Of a stretch of DNA of 64,000 nucleotides, positions 1 to 13,640 are shown piece by piece (the first letter of the stretch is position 1; every line of letters begins with the position of its first letter). The notes below the pieces were generated by a model. That model saw only the letters and a list, made by a program, of their open reading frames with translations, had not been told where the DNA came from and searched no databases. Both the position numbers and the translations under genes were made by a program. This DNA is from Paralvinella palmiformis (lineage: Eukaryota; Annelida; Polychaeta; Terebellida; Alvinellidae): positions 62,001-126,000 of the forward strand of contig JAODUP010000160.1 of NCBI GenBank assembly GCA_025642065.1, read 5' to 3'.

Positions 1-577
1 TGATCTTCACTAGACAATTACAATGTGCAATATTACTGGTGGTACACTTGACCGGTATCCGTGTTTCAAGGCTCGATCTAGTGTCAGTTCCAGGCCCATC
101 TGTCGGAATTAAAGTGCTCATTTTATTGACAAGACAATCAAAAAAAGAGTTCTACAGACTCCCCTGTCCGTCACCTGATAAAGAACCAAGCTCACAATTT
201 GTTTGTTTAACTTGTGACATATCACAACAAACACTGCAAATAACTCTTATCTTCCGGGTTCCTCTTTTTGCTACGTATCAAAATGACGTGTCCTGGATGC
301 ATGTCACGTTTGACATTCGTTGGTTTCTGTCATTCCGAGCCATCACGAACGACACACGAGAAATCTGTCAAGGTGAAGTCCCGCAGGTTTCTTTAGGTTA
401 AATTCTTGTCGTATTTTATCGGTGTATGTGTGTGGGACAAATGAACCGAAATTAGAAAGTTGACAAATAGACATCAATAAAATCTCAAGTACCGGTAGAA
501 TATGAAAAAGTAAAAACCAAGTGTAAACTGGCTTTCCTATTATAATAGAAAATAGGTCGAAATATAATAAAAAAGTT
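1..577. other. Intergenic, no feature recognised
   Basis: The first 400 bases are less AT-rich than the rest and hold an open frame of 120 codons (39-401) with no recognisable domain. I do not call it a gene. It could be the edge of a repeat or of an upstream gene. Confidence 0.4.
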
Positions 578-727
578 GCTGTTTTACGGCCACTTTTGTG
601 CACAAAGTAAGCTAAATGGGCCGAGCGACCTCCAAAGGTAATGGGACGAAGTGAAGGATAAAACACCCTTCTGCTGGGTTTAAACCGATGTGCTATAGAG
701 CTGTGGCCAACTGCGCTAACATGGAGG
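578..727 (-). mobile_element. tRNA-derived SINE, minus strand (family A body, alternative head)
   Basis: Reverse complement reads a tRNA-like head (gttagcgcagttggcc as A box, ggtttaaaccc as B box), then agggtgttttat, ttacctttggaggtcgctcg, gcccatttag and acaaaagtggcc. The body matches the SINEs at 8285, 9990 and 26467, but the head is different. Confidence 0.75.
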
Positions 728-1140
728 CACCCGAAAATAGGTCATATTTCTAAAAATATTAAAATTATTTATGTATGCAAGATAAGTTGCCAATAAGTCC
801 GATTTTTCCATGCACACTGAATGGCTGAGAGTCAACATCATGATATCTGACCACGTTTCTTTTGTTGTAGAAAGAGTTACTGGTGTCATGCGTGGAAAAT
901 TGATCTTACAGGTTGAGGTTGATGCGTTTGGTATATTTAAACAGATTCGCTTGTTTCTTTCACTGATCAACTCATAATGTTACTTCATATCCAGAATCAT
1001 AAATCTTAGTAATTTGCACCTTTTTAATCCTAGGGGCTAAATGTCTAGTAAAAATATGATTATTGTCAATGGAACACACAATGACAGTCACGATTTTGAT
1101 GCATCATAGAAAAAATTGTCATGCACTCATTCTGCACTAT

Positions 1141-1179
<39 letters not shown>

Positions 1180-1935
1180 CTGCTAAACGTCACATTTTCG
1201 CCACTTTTCACATCATGCCACTCAAATAAAATGTTAATTTTGTCTTCAAATCAGCATTCTGTTCAGAGATGTTCCTGAAAATGGTTGAAGTACTAACATT
1301 ATTTGTTCAATTTTCAAGTGGGTCTGCGCTATTTAACTCTGGTGCTCCTTCCATTCTGTAATGTCAATACAGCAGAGTTAGGATTAAATATTGTTACTAG
1401 ATCCTTGCTGCTCCAGTAAGGGTATAAGTTACTTTCACATATTGTAATTATATGTGTCACTATATTTCATAGTTACCATACGGTTGAAGTGACACTGATA
1501 TGGAAGATTTATTAACATGAGGTTAGAGTGAGATTTTTTGTCAAAAGTTTAAAGAAGTAAACAGAGAATTCTATGAATTACCATCGTCAGGTTTCTTAAA
1601 ATGTTCGATCTTGTTAATGACAACCAGGTTGTGCTTCATATGTGTTAAATGTGATATAAAGTTGTTAACATTTGAATATTGTTTCCCTTAAATTCCACTA
1701 TTAAGTGTATGAATGATTGATTCAATGACTTCAACTGAATTATTCAATTGTCATTAACCAGCATATATTTTGCCATTTCTTGTGCTTAATTTCTGATGTT
1801 TATTATTATATGGACCATCTGTCATGTCACTTCTGTACAATTCTTTTAAGACTTCAGCCTACGTTCAATCAGTTTAAAACTGAAACATCTTATTTATGTC
1901 CAAGAAAGGAATGAATCAGCTCAATGCACTGAAAG

Positions 1936-1984
<49 letters not shown>

Positions 1985-1996
1985 AATATATACAAA

Positions 1997-2045
<49 letters not shown>

Positions 2046-5000
2046 ATTACTAAGTGAAAATCACATGTCGCTATCTAATGGTAGATCAAGATACCTTTAC
2101 AAGAACTAGCACCTAAAAGCTTCTGTATTTATATTTTTTCTTTTAAAGCCTTCAATAAATACATCAGTTCTGCAAAAATTATTATAAGAAACACAAGAAA
2201 TGTTATAACTGAACACCCCCGCATAAAACACTGTCATAACTCTTATTTGGTGTCATTTGGGTTAAGATTATACATCTTATTATAGTAGTTTATCAAGGTA
2301 ATTGATGGCTAGCTTACAGTTGTTAAAAACGAATATCATTAAATTAATGCTCCATTTTGGATAATATTAGATAGAATGATTTCAAGTGAGTTACTAATGG
2401 AATATACATCTGAATTAGTGAAACTAGGAAAAAATGTATATTGTATTATCTTCAAGGGCTGTGTGTTTATTACATATAAACAAGAACTAAAACTATTTAG
2501 AATCACAGCAATCCTGGAACAAGATCTAGAAATATGTGTTGTTTATCATTAGATACAGGTAGATCATAAATAAGATAAGCTAAGCGTTTAATTTTGCAAG
2601 TTTCATATCATATTTGGAGACCGATTATGTTGAGTTCAGTGGTCAGATAATTGGCCCATACGACCATGTGGCGCACCTACCAACGTAAACAACTAGCATA
2701 GGGTAAGATTAGATATAACCAGGAAGACATTGATTATGTAAAATTCTAATTAACTGAAAACCTACATTAGCACCTGATCATTCTACTTAAATGTTGTTTC
2801 ACAAAAAGGTAGATTTTCTGTTACATGAAGTAATTTTATGTCAATGTTTATAATTAGATCGACATGGGAATTTCTGTGACTGGAGCCCACCATACCAGTT
2901 TACTTCGGGGGATTGGTCATATCCTGGTGGCGAGTGAATGTAGACTATTTTTCTGTAAATGAAAAAAAATAAGAGCATTTACTCGTTGATTATTTTTAAA
3001 CTTGCAAAAAGATACCAGAGAAGGAACTTATAGAAGTTGTGTTATCCATACGGGGATGAGTATAATAGGGACGTCAGACTTAACTCATCCATTTTTTTTT
3101 CAAGTCTGCGCTATTATACCTGGCCATGTGCCATTAGCGGCTATTCATAAGTTCAAGATATACAACGCATACTGATATCTCAAATTGTTCCCTTCGTGTT
3201 AAAAAAGGTACAGCAATGTAGGCTGATGTATATAAACTTTGTGTAGAGTTCACGTATAGTTTTTCAGGGTTTGTTTCATCAGTTTCAAACAGAAGTCAAT
3301 TACAGATTCATCTGTTGCTGGACTTAATTACTGTCATTAATCATATAACCTTAAAGATCGATTGATATTTATTGTTTTATAATGTTATTTTATTGAATTA
3401 AGTATTGTCATTAACAAAAGGACTCTGTCTGATTTCATATAACAAATAACCAGACACAATACACACTTAGCACTTTTTCTAAATATATACACAATTCAAA
3501 TACAATAGTGATAACATTATATATTTAGTATTGTAATGCTGACTGACTGCTTATCTAACAAATTCAAATTTAACACAACCGTCACTCTCTGAGTGAGCGT
3601 CGCAATTAATGGATGTTGTGCTTGTTTATGTTACAACTGTAAAGGAGTAAACACTGTAAATATGTCTACAATTTAAGTGTAAATGTATCTGTTATTTATA
3701 GACTGTCTATATTACATATTAAGCAATTAAATAAATAATGTAAAAGCAATGTAATTATTAAGAGAATGGGAGAGCTGATTGATGCTGAAAGGCAAAACAT
3801 GTATCTTGTTTCAATATAAAAACACTTCTAACCGATACACACATAAAAGGTCGCTATGATTTAATTCAGAAAGTAAATATCATAAGTTCATATTATGTGA
3901 TATAAAATAGACACACAGAAAAAACACATTACTCTTTAAATATATATACACATAAAAACAGTATTTCCATCACTTAGTTAGTACATTGCTGCTAAACTTA
4001 TATTTCCATTGATGGACTGAATACATCTATACCTTAATTATTATTATACCCAATCTATCTAGATACATGTATATTGAACATGAATATGATAATTGTATAT
4101 TTTCATTAAAGTCCTTCCCCTAGTAACAACATTAAAGGGGTACATACCATAAAGATGTGTGTGTGTGTGCGTATGTGTGTGTGTGGTGGAATGAAATAAA
4201 TACAGCTGATAAAATGAAATCCAGACTGATCATATAATATTGTACGTTACTTAGTAGTCTCTGGGTGGCTTAATCTAACAAATGTTTAATAACTCTTATC
4301 ATATAAACATGAACTACATATTGTTTAGCAAACTCTTTTTTTCACAGATTGATTTATTATTGATCAGATAAATATCTTCAATAAAAGTATTTTGCTTTTG
4401 GTATATATTTTCCTATTCAACATTGCACTTATTTCATTTTTGTGAAATATAGTTAAAACAATGATGAATAAATAGATGGACTTTGTCAACAGTTGTAGTA
4501 AAAACAACCCATTAATCCTTTTTGTCATTAATTTAAAAAAAAGAACATCTTACTGTCATCAAAAGAATGATTTACTTCCATTTATAAAGATCTATCATTA
4601 TCATTATTAAGATAAATCATTATCAGTATAAGGATCTATCATTATCAGTATAAAGATATGTGATTACCATTATAAAGATTTACTATTATTATTATAAAGA
4701 TCTATCATTATAAAGATGTATCATTATCATTATACAAAATCTATCATTTTCATTTTAAAGGGCTATCATCATCATTATAAATGTCTATCATTTTCTTATA
4801 AAGTTCTATCATTATTATTATAAATATCTTAATTTCTACTTACATCTACCTATAGAATATTTAGTTAATGTTTTCATTAATGTCAAATTAGTTGACTAAT
4901 TTTTATTGTAGAGTGCTTCTAATTTGCTTTATCAACTTATTTATCTTTTTCCAAAAGTAATATTTTAAACTTCACATGTGAAATGATGTAGACAAAATTA

Positions 5001-5360
5001 ATTCATAAACTTATTATTTAGATTATTTATTTTTGTCTAATAATGAATATTGTTTTGACAAATTTCTACAAAAACAACTATTTACATTACTTGGGTATCT
5101 AATTAATTTTATGGTTAATAGTATCTTTCTGATATTTAGAAAATGATTGACATTATTTTGCGAACAGTGAGGGTTTAATAACTTGAAACCAAAAGTTGTT
5201 GTTCTTTTGGTATAAAATATATGTTACATTAGCGTCAGAACAGTGTAGAGACTGTAAGTATAAACCTCAATTTTAGAAATATTTCTTGAAACATTTTTGT
5301 AGAAACAAATTAGGGAATGGTATCCAGATGAAACCCTTATGGATCAAGTCCACTGAATAA

Positions 5361-5403
<43 letters not shown>

Positions 5404-7907
5404 CACTTCTAATAAAATATTCACAAGAACAAGTATGCAATATCCAACAGAGTTAAAATTACAACTTTTTCATACCTAATGGGTCGTTAGTCATGGGGTT
5501 CCAACAAGACACCAGATATCTACTTAGTTCTAATCTGTATGGATCATATCAGTAGCCATCTGCAGGTTAAGACTGACCAACTGGAGATAGCAAGACATGG
5601 TTACTTATTGACTCACAAATATTCTTGATTCTGGATCCACCATGTATATTGAGTTTAGGAGGAAAACAGAAGTAATTCTCTATATTCTTATAGTCAGAAG
5701 ACGTAAAATGTAATTATTATTGGAAATAATTTGAATTATAATTAAACATTTATTTAAGATATAAGAGTTTATTTCACTAATATATTCAATAAATATTTAA
5801 AGTAAAAGACTTAGGAAATTTCTGTTTTGTATTTTTATATTCTCCCAGTCTTTATTTACCCACCTTCTTTTAGAAAATGTTATGTAAAGATTTTCTCAAA
5901 ATGTTCAAGTTGTGCTATCTAACTACATTATAAATTATTGAAAAAGACAAATTCGTTGTTCACTTGTGGAACTCAACTGATGAAGTGTTTGTTTGGCACC
6001 TTAGACGTCAACACAAAATATCGTTATTATGTAAATAAGTTAAAATAAGAGAGTATTTATATTTTGGTCTTTTAATAATAATTTGTACAAGAAATAATAC
6101 AAATATAAGATGACATTTAAATACTTGATGACTCCAAGAGATTACATTTATTTTATGTCATATACTGATGGCTCAGTAAATAGACTGAGGATAAACTACT
6201 GAATAACATACTATAACATGTTACTGAATAACGCTACTCCTAATTATCATAACAGTTGTTGACAACGCAGTAATGTTTGCCAAATTACTTTCATATTTTT
6301 TATTTCGTCAGACGTCACTTTCTTGTGAATTATTTATCAATACCATGTTTCCTTCTCCTTCAAAGATATCTGAATAGGTACATATACAGAAGAGAAAAAC
6401 AAAACATCTAGGCTAACAAAGAAATGTATAGTTAGGATGGATGGAGGGACAGACAATATGCACCCGTGCACACACACACACGGACACACCTACTTATCTA
6501 TATTTACATGCATTTACATAAATAGGTTTCCTCTGCTCTTTACCTGGTGAAAGAATAAATAACAAGAAAATACTATGCTCTGTATAGTGTATAAATGAAC
6601 AGTCTGTCTTGCATAGATATTTATTCAGCAACATATGTTTTATATATATATATATATATATATTTCAGAATGTTTTGTATTAAATATAGGTAATTAATCC
6701 CAAAGCAAACAAAACTCACAACTTTATCGTAATTAACTTCAACAAAACATCAGAATTTAGTATTTTAAAAAACTGGCTATATAAATTCCGTAATGAAAGT
6801 AATTAATTGAAAACAAACTGGTTCCCAAAATGTATACACAGAGCCAGAATCATGAATATATGACTAAATGTAGGAATTATTGTGGTAAATAAACATTTAG
6901 CATAAGTATTCCAAATATGTGAAAATTCAATTATTATAATAAGTCTTATAATAAGTATTAAATACACATGATAAAAGTTATTTATATCTAACTCAAATTT
7001 AAATGCACACACACACTCTCTCTCTCTCTCTCTGTTGTGTGTGTATAAATACTTGATTTTGAAGATATTGAAATAACAATAAACCAGACCACCTATTTGT
7101 CCTTTGAGATAAAAAATTATTTATTGTACTTTCTTGTTTATTGTATACATATATCTAAGAGCTTTCTGAGAAACATAAAACAAATATGGTTAGTTTTAGA
7201 CTGTGATTCATCTTGTAATAAATGTATTATTCTCACTTGGTAGTCTTATTCTTGTTATCTGATGAAAATTTAGTAAGCCTGTCTTGGGAGACTCAAGGCA
7301 CCGAGATAAAATAGGGTAATCTTTTTAAACTGGTTAACTTAAGCCAGGTAATTGTCAAAACAACTACATTATATAAGTGATGATGATCATGAACTAATTT
7401 GATATTCAGGGTACTTTAGGATAGCTATTTTCATACTTAAACATACAATACTTTGTGCTAGAAGGAAGGACAACTACAGATGTGGTCCTTATGGTATTTG
7501 GGACTATTGTATATGTTCATCATTCACTCACATGGAGCTCAAGCTCTTTCTCTCTTGTGTGTGTGTGTGTGTGTGTGTGTGTTTATAAACAGAAAATGCT
7601 GAAATGAAAGAGTATTTAATTTAATGAAAGTTAACAATAGATTAATAAATTAATTTGTCACAAAAAAATAATTTTTGCTTTTGTTGACAAACAGCTTATC
7701 ATAGGAACATGATTATTCCCTAAAGAACATATTCATACTATAATAATAATGGCTACAGTAAAAAATATATAACTTGTCTGCTATCTCAGTGAATATATCA
7801 CTTAGATTGTTTATAATATGTTTATCAGGAATATGTGACGTATTCGAGAAGGAAAATCTTAATTCACAGTTAAGCTTGTGGCATACATACTATATATATA
7901 TATATAT

Positions 7908-7950
<43 letters not shown>

Positions 7951-8284
7951 TTAGATTTTAATAGCAGATGATCGTTCAAGGTGAATAAAATACAGTGAAA
8001 GTTAGCTTTGAACATTTTTGATGATCAATGAATATACCTGGTCTTTTACTAGTTTTAGACACGTTTTGCTGTAATTTAACAGAACTTTATGGGACAATAA
8101 TTGGCTGTAATGTACTTGGATTTAATAATATTAATGTATATTTAATAAACCATGCCTACTAGTCCTCAATACCTGATGTAGTTAGTTTCACGCAGCACTG
8201 TAAACCTCTAGGTTATGTGTTTTATCCCAGTGTTGTCTATATGTGTAGGATGTTTCATCAAATAGCTTCATCTAATTTTTCTCT
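728..8284. other. Intergenic AT-rich stretch without genes
   Basis: Holds (TA)n tracts at 1143-1177, 1938-2041, 5363-5397, 6641-6663 and 7892-7910, (TG)n at 4157-4185, 7557-7581 and 7911-7939, and a degenerate array of gatctatcattat-type units at 4580-4820. No coding region, tRNA or recognisable transposon protein seen on either strand. Confidence 0.6.
4580..4820. repeat. Degenerate minisatellite, unit about 20-24 bp (taaagatctatcattatcat)
   Basis: Ten or so diverged copies of a motif with aagatctatcattatcattat, interrupted and length-variable. Simple tandem repeat; no coding potential. Confidence 0.6.
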
Positions 8285-8475
8285 AGCTTCCAATTGGTCT
8301 AACGGTAGCATGTTGGACTGCAGATCACTACCATCCATGTTCGAATCTCGGTGTGGGCATATCTGAGGGGTGTTTCATCTCTGACTTCGCATCATTGCCT
8401 TTGGAGGTTGTTCGGCCCATTTAGCCTACAGAGTCCACAAAAGTGGCCATAAAACACAAATCATCATCATCATCT
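8285..8475 (+). mobile_element. tRNA-derived SINE, family A
   Basis: tRNA-like head with A box (ggtctaacggtagcatg) and B box (gttcgaatctc), then gggcatatctga, gggtgtttcat, cctttggaggttgttcggcc, catttagcc, a gtggccataaaaca body and a (TCA)n tail. The head looks like a tRNA gene, but the trailing body shared with other copies makes it a SINE. Confidence 0.85.
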
Positions 8476-8710
8476 TGCTTAAATCCATTAGGTAATTAGT
8501 TAATAACATAATCACTCTCTCATTTTGATGTTTGAAGGCTTATTTTAAGATTGCTAACATAGCTGATCATGGGTACATGTTTACTGTATACTAAAGAAGA
8601 GTTGCTGGTCTGTAAAGAACAATTAAATATGAACAAAGATATGCTGTAGTACACGATGTCAAACGAATGATAACTATGAACATACATGATCTACAGGGCT
8701 TATAAAATAG

Positions 8711-8747
<37 letters not shown>

Positions 8748-9218
8748 TATATTTTTATACAGACGAGACAGATGCATACATACATACACATCCTGTTTTT
8801 TAAAGTAAGCTTCCTATTGAAATATGAAAATAACTGAAATAATTTCATATACTGATTGAAGAATTTGAATAGTATCTTGTTTGTTATAAAATATTTTCTA
8901 AAGGCAGTTTTCAGACAATTGAGTAGCATCACTCTCTAAGGTCAGCAAGTATATTACAACAACATAACATGTTGATAATAACATTGGGTGTCTTTAGGTG
9001 CTCAGAGAATAACAAATGGATACACAGATACACAAAATACACAGAGAGTCATTACTTATATACTCATGTAGGCATTGAAGAATGGTGGTATTACTCATTT
9101 CCTCTCAGGGTTGGCCGATTTTGGAAGATAAAATTTATTGTAACACAAAAACTAATAATCAGATATATACAAGAGATACGAAAATTCACAGACATCCACA
9201 TGTGCTGCCACCTTGAGT

Positions 9219-9578
9219 TCACTGAACAAAACCCTTCTTCAACTTCAGCAAAAGCTGATTTTCAAAGTTGGTGTCACTAATGTGAGAAGTCATTTGGGGT
9301 GAAGATATGTCCAGCTGCACTGAACAGTTGCTCGTATCCAGCGCTAGCTGGCAGGGGAGTGTTTTTTGTTTGAAGAATAGCTGCTTGATAATTGTCCATG
9401 CCACGACTGTCACCGTCTCTGTAGATGGACTCAGCAGATACTCATCAAGCTGCGTTAGAGCTGATGAATTGTCGCGCTTTTTAACAAAGAAATTGTCATC
9501 TTCATCCAAATGGTCTGATGCCTGGTCATCTGGTGTTGCCTCCTGCATTACAGTCAGGTGCCACTTGATGAACTTCAA
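9219..9578 (-). pseudogene. hAT transposase C-terminal fragment
   Basis: 119 codons open. Recognisable segments: TQLDEYLLSPST and the terminal [19 protein letters not shown], similar to the hAT C-terminal dimerisation motif (usually ...SDTTFEKLLLLRANKNF-like). Lacks the N-terminal zinc finger and most of the DDE core, so non-functional. Confidence 0.7.
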
Positions 9579-9659
9579 GCCCTAATCCTTAACAAGAATC
9601 TGCTGCTTATTTTTCGGGGAGAATCCACAGACTGTCGCTTATTCAGTACAGCCTCTATG

Positions 9660-9885
9660 TTGGAGTGGTTGAGAAATTTCCTTCCCCACCACTCACGGGG
9701 AGCAATACGGAAAGATGGAACCGAAATACCCTGAGGGTGGTCATTGTCACAGTGTTTTACGTCCTCAGGGGGTCTTTGACGTCCCAATTAATTTTTAATA
9801 ATACAGTGGAGACGGGATCGAATCTGTCACCCTTGGTTCCAAGTGCCCAGTCCTTAACCACTGACCCATTTCTCCTTTGCCGCAT
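9660..9885 (-). mobile_element. tRNA-derived SINE, family B, minus strand, nested in hAT
   Basis: Reverse complement begins with tRNA-like ggtcagtggttaaggactgg and B box gattcgatccc, then tctccactg, gaggacgtaaaacactgtga and ctcagggtatttcggttcca. The same body is found, diverged, at 61110-61320. Confidence 0.7.
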
Positions 9886-9989
9886 TCTACTTTGCTCTCC
9901 ACATTCACGTCCGTCATAATCACTTTAGAATTCATGGTACTGAATAACGATAACCCTTGTCTTGCCAAATAGATTGACGCCTCTGCAGC

Positions 9990-10142
9990 CACAGATCACT
10001 ACCACCTGAGTTCGAATCTTGGCGTGGGCATATCTGAAGGGTGTTTTATTTTTGACTTTGTTTCATTACGTTTGGAGGTCGCTCGGACCATTTAGCCAAA
10101 CATGTGCACAAAAGTGGCCTTAAAACATCAATCAATCATCAA
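9990..10142 (+). mobile_element. tRNA-derived SINE, family A, 5' truncated, nested in hAT
   Basis: Starts within the head (cacagatcactaccacctga), B box gttcgaatctt, then gggcatatctgaagggtgtt, gtttggaggtcgctcgg, catttagcc, gtggccttaaaacatc and an (ATC)n tail. Confidence 0.8.
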
Positions 10143-10367
10143 GCACCTGTCAAATGGATTCAGCTGGCGAATAAACTGATATATCATCGGATGGAGCGCT
10201 ATATAACCGAAAAGTAACGAAGTGAAAAGTAGCATTACTGTAAATAAAACTACTTCATTACAGGTAAAAGTAGTTAGTTAAAATCGTACTTTGTTACTTA
10301 CAGTTACTCGAAAAAACTACTCAAGTAGAGTAACAAAGTACTTTTACTTCAATACACACCACCACTG

Positions 10368-10373
<6 letters not shown>

Positions 10374-10405
<32 letters not shown>

Positions 10406-10629
10406 TTATTTTGTTCTCGTAGTACATAGCTTGAATGAATTATTACTAAAACTAGCTTTTATTTTATACGAATATCATACAATATTTGTTCAATTTTATG
10501 GTATGTAAAATTTTCAGTGAATGCAGATTTCTGTATACTATCTAAGATGTTTCTTGCACAACTCAAGAACATTTGTATCAGGGTCCAGACTTATGCATAT
10601 TATTAATATGGAGATGTCGTATATATTCA

Positions 10630-10708
<79 letters not shown>

Positions 10709-11104
10709 CATTGGAAGAAGACATTCCTGCCAAGAGAAGAATTTGAACAAATACAGAACAGTCTAGTAATCATATAAGCAATAATAGAATTAGGGCTCAT
10801 CATCATCCGATATATGAATCGAACTGTTTTCACATGTATTTGTGTGTTAATATGAGCCTGTTGCATTAACAGACCTAATAGCCAAGTGTGGCATCTATAC
10901 CGTAGACTAAGTATCCTCCATATTGCATTATTCCATTGAATACGGCAAAAGGTAAAACAATTTCAGTTAATACACCGGAGTTGTGATCCATAAAAAGAAC
11001 AACAGTAAGTTAAAAAAAATAGTTTACACAAAATACGTGTTTGGAGATCACCAAAATTACCAATTAGTGTGCTTACAGAGCCATAAAAAATTGTTAACTG
11101 AGAC
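10374..11104. other. Intergenic, microsatellites only
   Basis: (TA)n at 10374-10403 and a long (TA)n at 10635-10707 give low-complexity frames on both strands. The rest is AT-rich without recognisable features. Confidence 0.6.
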
Positions 11105-11490
11105 GTACAGTGACGTCATTGTCAGTTAGCTTGTTATTTAGCACATATCCAAGATCTCACACTTTATCTGACCATAATATTAAACTATTATCAATTATGA
11201 CACGCTCATTCTTAGTGACGTCAGAACCAACTTGTATGTACACAGTTTTCTTAAGATTGAATGTTATACTGTATAAGCTGCTGTAAATATTTAACACATG
11301 TTAAACATAGTAGTAAGAGCCTGAATGCTACGGGTTATCAGTGTAAGATCATGGACATACTCTTATGGCACCTACATAACAATTAATTATATCGCACGCA
11401 GGGACATATTTTTAAAACATTATTATCAATTCACTTTTATAGACAATAAAAAGGATCAATGGTAGAACTCCTCCATGCTTCACTCCATTT
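11105..11490 (-). mobile_element. LINE reverse-transcriptase fragment, minus strand
   Basis: On the minus strand, with frameshifts and stops, segments NGVKHGGVL, EYVHDLTLITRSIQALTTMF and ITFNLKKTVYIQVG match the RT pattern (KQGGVLSP, YADDL.L, fN..KT). It is a decayed non-LTR retrotransposon piece. The catalytic YADD reads YVHD, so it is dead. Confidence 0.65.
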
Positions 11491-11844
11491 AGAATAATGA
11501 ATTATCAATATTTACATTGCAAGATAATGAATGACACTGCTACGAAATCACATAATAATAACATAACAACAAAATAACAAAAACATCACAGCAAAATAAC
11601 ACAGCAACATCACAAAACAATATCACAGACAAAACAACATAATAACATCACAACAAATTAGAATAACTTACAGGTTATAATTAATGTGTGATATCATTAA
11701 AATAGAGAATCTGTTTCTCTGATGAATAACTGGAATATAAATTAGGATAATAAATAAACAGTGATGACAACAAAATATGGCTGAACATTAATTATTAATT
11801 TCAGTTTTTTATCTCACATTTTTAGGACAAATACACCTGTATAT

Positions 11845-11977
11845 AACATCAGGTCCGTTATCGTAACCTCTAACATCGGGTCTGTTATCATAACCTCTAA
11901 CATCGGGTCCGTTATCATAACCTCTAACATCAGGTCTGTTATCATAACCTCTAACATCAGGTCCGTTATTATAACCT
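11845..11977. repeat. 27-bp minisatellite, about five copies
   Basis: Unit cctctaacatcgggtctgtt plus atcataa, about five near-identical copies. Because 27 is a multiple of 3, the minus strand shows an open frame of repeated YDNGPDVRG, which is a by-product of the repeat. Confidence 0.9.
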
Positions 11978-12787
11978 CGATAATAAGTCCGACATGTTGT
12001 CATATTAGTTTTTATGCAGTGATGTAATTTACTGATACTGTTATTATTTTTGTTATTGTTGTTAATTGTCATAGTTGAAGTAGAAGCAGTAGTTATCATT
12101 GTTATTATACTCTCGTTTCATATTTCATAAATTTGTCTTTGTTTATCTTTCAGATAATCTTCATTATTTTTTTCTGTAATATACAAGTCTGCTGTTGACC
12201 ATTTTTAAATTAAACCCATTTTTTTTACCAGGGATACATTTAAACCATTAAAGTGAGTAATGTAAGACTGAATGGGGAAAAAATAATTGATGTTTTCTGG
12301 TTTTGATAAACCACTAACAGGAAAAAGAAGTTTTTTTCATCGTACCGGTATTTGTTAACGAAATAAGTTGTTTCACTTTCAGTTCTCACATTCTATATAC
12401 AAGTTATGTAAAACTTCACATACACCACGCAGTGAGCCAGGCTCATACCAAATACATTTTGTTTCATTTAAAGAAAAATATTCATAAATGTAAGCTGAGT
12501 ACTGTGACTTTCTCATAGAAACTAAATCGAAGTTAGAGTGAACACTGAGATATCTTAATCTTGACTTTCGTGATGTTTCATGAAGTTGTTTTTGAAATAA
12601 TGTAGCTGATTTGAATTGAAAATAAATAAGCTTCTATATGTATTTATAATAATAAAAAGTGTTTCATATATAAATCTTATGAATAGCAAAATCCCTTGTT
12701 ATACCTGTCAAAGAATTATATATGCTTTGATCTTTTGTGCCGTACTGTATTCCTATTAATTGTGTGTCTGCGCGCGCGCGTGTGTAT
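11978..12787. other. Intergenic, nothing recognised
   Basis: AT-rich, with short A/T homopolymers and a (CG/TG)n stretch at about 12770-12790 just before the duplicated block. No coding or transposon signature seen. Confidence 0.5.
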
Positions 12788-13102
12788 GTGTAGAATAAGA
12801 CACTCACACAGGGAACGTCGAATCATGAATTCAAACTCTAGACAATTCTCCGGGGGACTGAATAAAGGAAACCAACTTTTCATGCTGAGTCATGTGTAAT
12901 GTCTAACCAGTCACTTTGTAAAAGTTGTTAAATAAAAAAAACTCTAAAAAGCTAATCACCTACAGTCATAGTAGCTGAACGTAATGCACTCAAGTCAGAT
13001 CAGAACTGTAATGTGATAGTGTTTATGTTAACTACCTAAACACCTGTATTTATAGCTATTTTCAATTGCTGTTTCTTCAAAACAACACTAACAGAAACTT
13101 TA
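12788..13102. repeat. Direct duplication, copy 1 (about 315 bp)
   Basis: From gtgtagaataagacactcac to acagaaactttat. It is almost identical to 13151-13472, apart from a few substitutions and small indels. A 48-bp spacer separates the copies. Confidence 0.92.
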
Positions 13103-13150
13103 TACCTTAATGGTCACTATCTTCAAAAGTCTGTTTCCACATCACATGAA

Positions 13151-13472
13151 GTGTAGAATAAGACACTCACACGGGGAACGTCGAATCATGAATTCAAACT
13201 CTAGACAATTCATCCGGGGGACTGAATAAAGGAAAGCAACTTTTCATGCTGAGTCATGTGTAATGTCTAACCAGTCACTTTTTAAAAGTTGTTAAATTAA
13301 AAAAAACTCTAAAAAGCTAATCACCTACAGTCATAGTAGCTGAACGTAATGCACTCAAGTCAGATCAGAACTCTAATGTGATAGTGTTTATGTTAACTAC
13401 CTAAACACCTGTATTTATAGCTATTTTCAATTGCTGTTTCTTTCTTCAAAACAACACTAACAGAAACTTTAT
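13151..13472. repeat. Direct duplication, copy 2 (about 322 bp)
   Basis: Near-identical to 12788-13102; differs by cgggg/caggg, ctccgg/catccgg and a 4-bp tttc insertion near the end. A third, much diverged partial copy is at 14012-14135. Confidence 0.92.
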
Positions 13473-13487
13473 TCCTACATAATACTG

Positions 13488-13640
13488 AAGTTCGAATCCT
13501 GGCCGTGACCTTATAGTATGAGGAGTTTTTCATCCAACCAGGCAACTGGCAAGGTTTTTCTCCCCCTGAATATGACATCTATAATAAACTAAAGTGCCAC
13601 CACGTTAAACAGTTGCCATCATCATAATAACAGAAATCAA
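13488..13640 (+). mobile_element. tRNA-derived SINE-like fragment, family C
   Basis: B-box-like gttcgaatcctggccgtg, then an unrelated body (ggagtttttcatccaaccag, gcaaggtttttctcccc) and a catcatcataataa tail. The A box is missing, so it is 5' truncated. Confidence 0.6.

Larger units (their letters stand above)
9105..10367 (-). mobile_element. hAT-type DNA transposon remnant with nested SINEs
   Basis: The end at 10367 reads, on the minus strand, CAGTGGTGGTGTGTATTG and then repeated tactttgttactctact-type sequence, a hAT terminal pattern. The frame 9578-9219 (minus) contains LDEYLLSPST and [17 protein letters not shown], matching the C-terminal dimerisation region of hAT transposases; the DNA-binding and catalytic parts are gone. 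The left end is uncertain. Two SINEs lie inside. A second copy is at 34916. Confidence 0.75.

Noticed and set aside
39..401. 120-codon plus-strand frame at the window start
   Set aside because: No recognisable domain, no supporting splice or start context, and a composition that could come from an old repeat. Kept only as unassigned sequence.
8285..8360. tRNA-like sequence with A and B boxes as a tRNA gene
   Set aside because: No full cloverleaf could be closed, and the sequence runs into a body shared with other copies and a (TCA)n tail: a SINE.
11809..12099. Minus-strand frame with repeated YDNGPDVRG
   Set aside because: It is the translation of a 27-bp minisatellite whose period is a multiple of 3; the flanks are AAT/ATT-rich simple sequence. 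Not a silk- or collagen-like gene.
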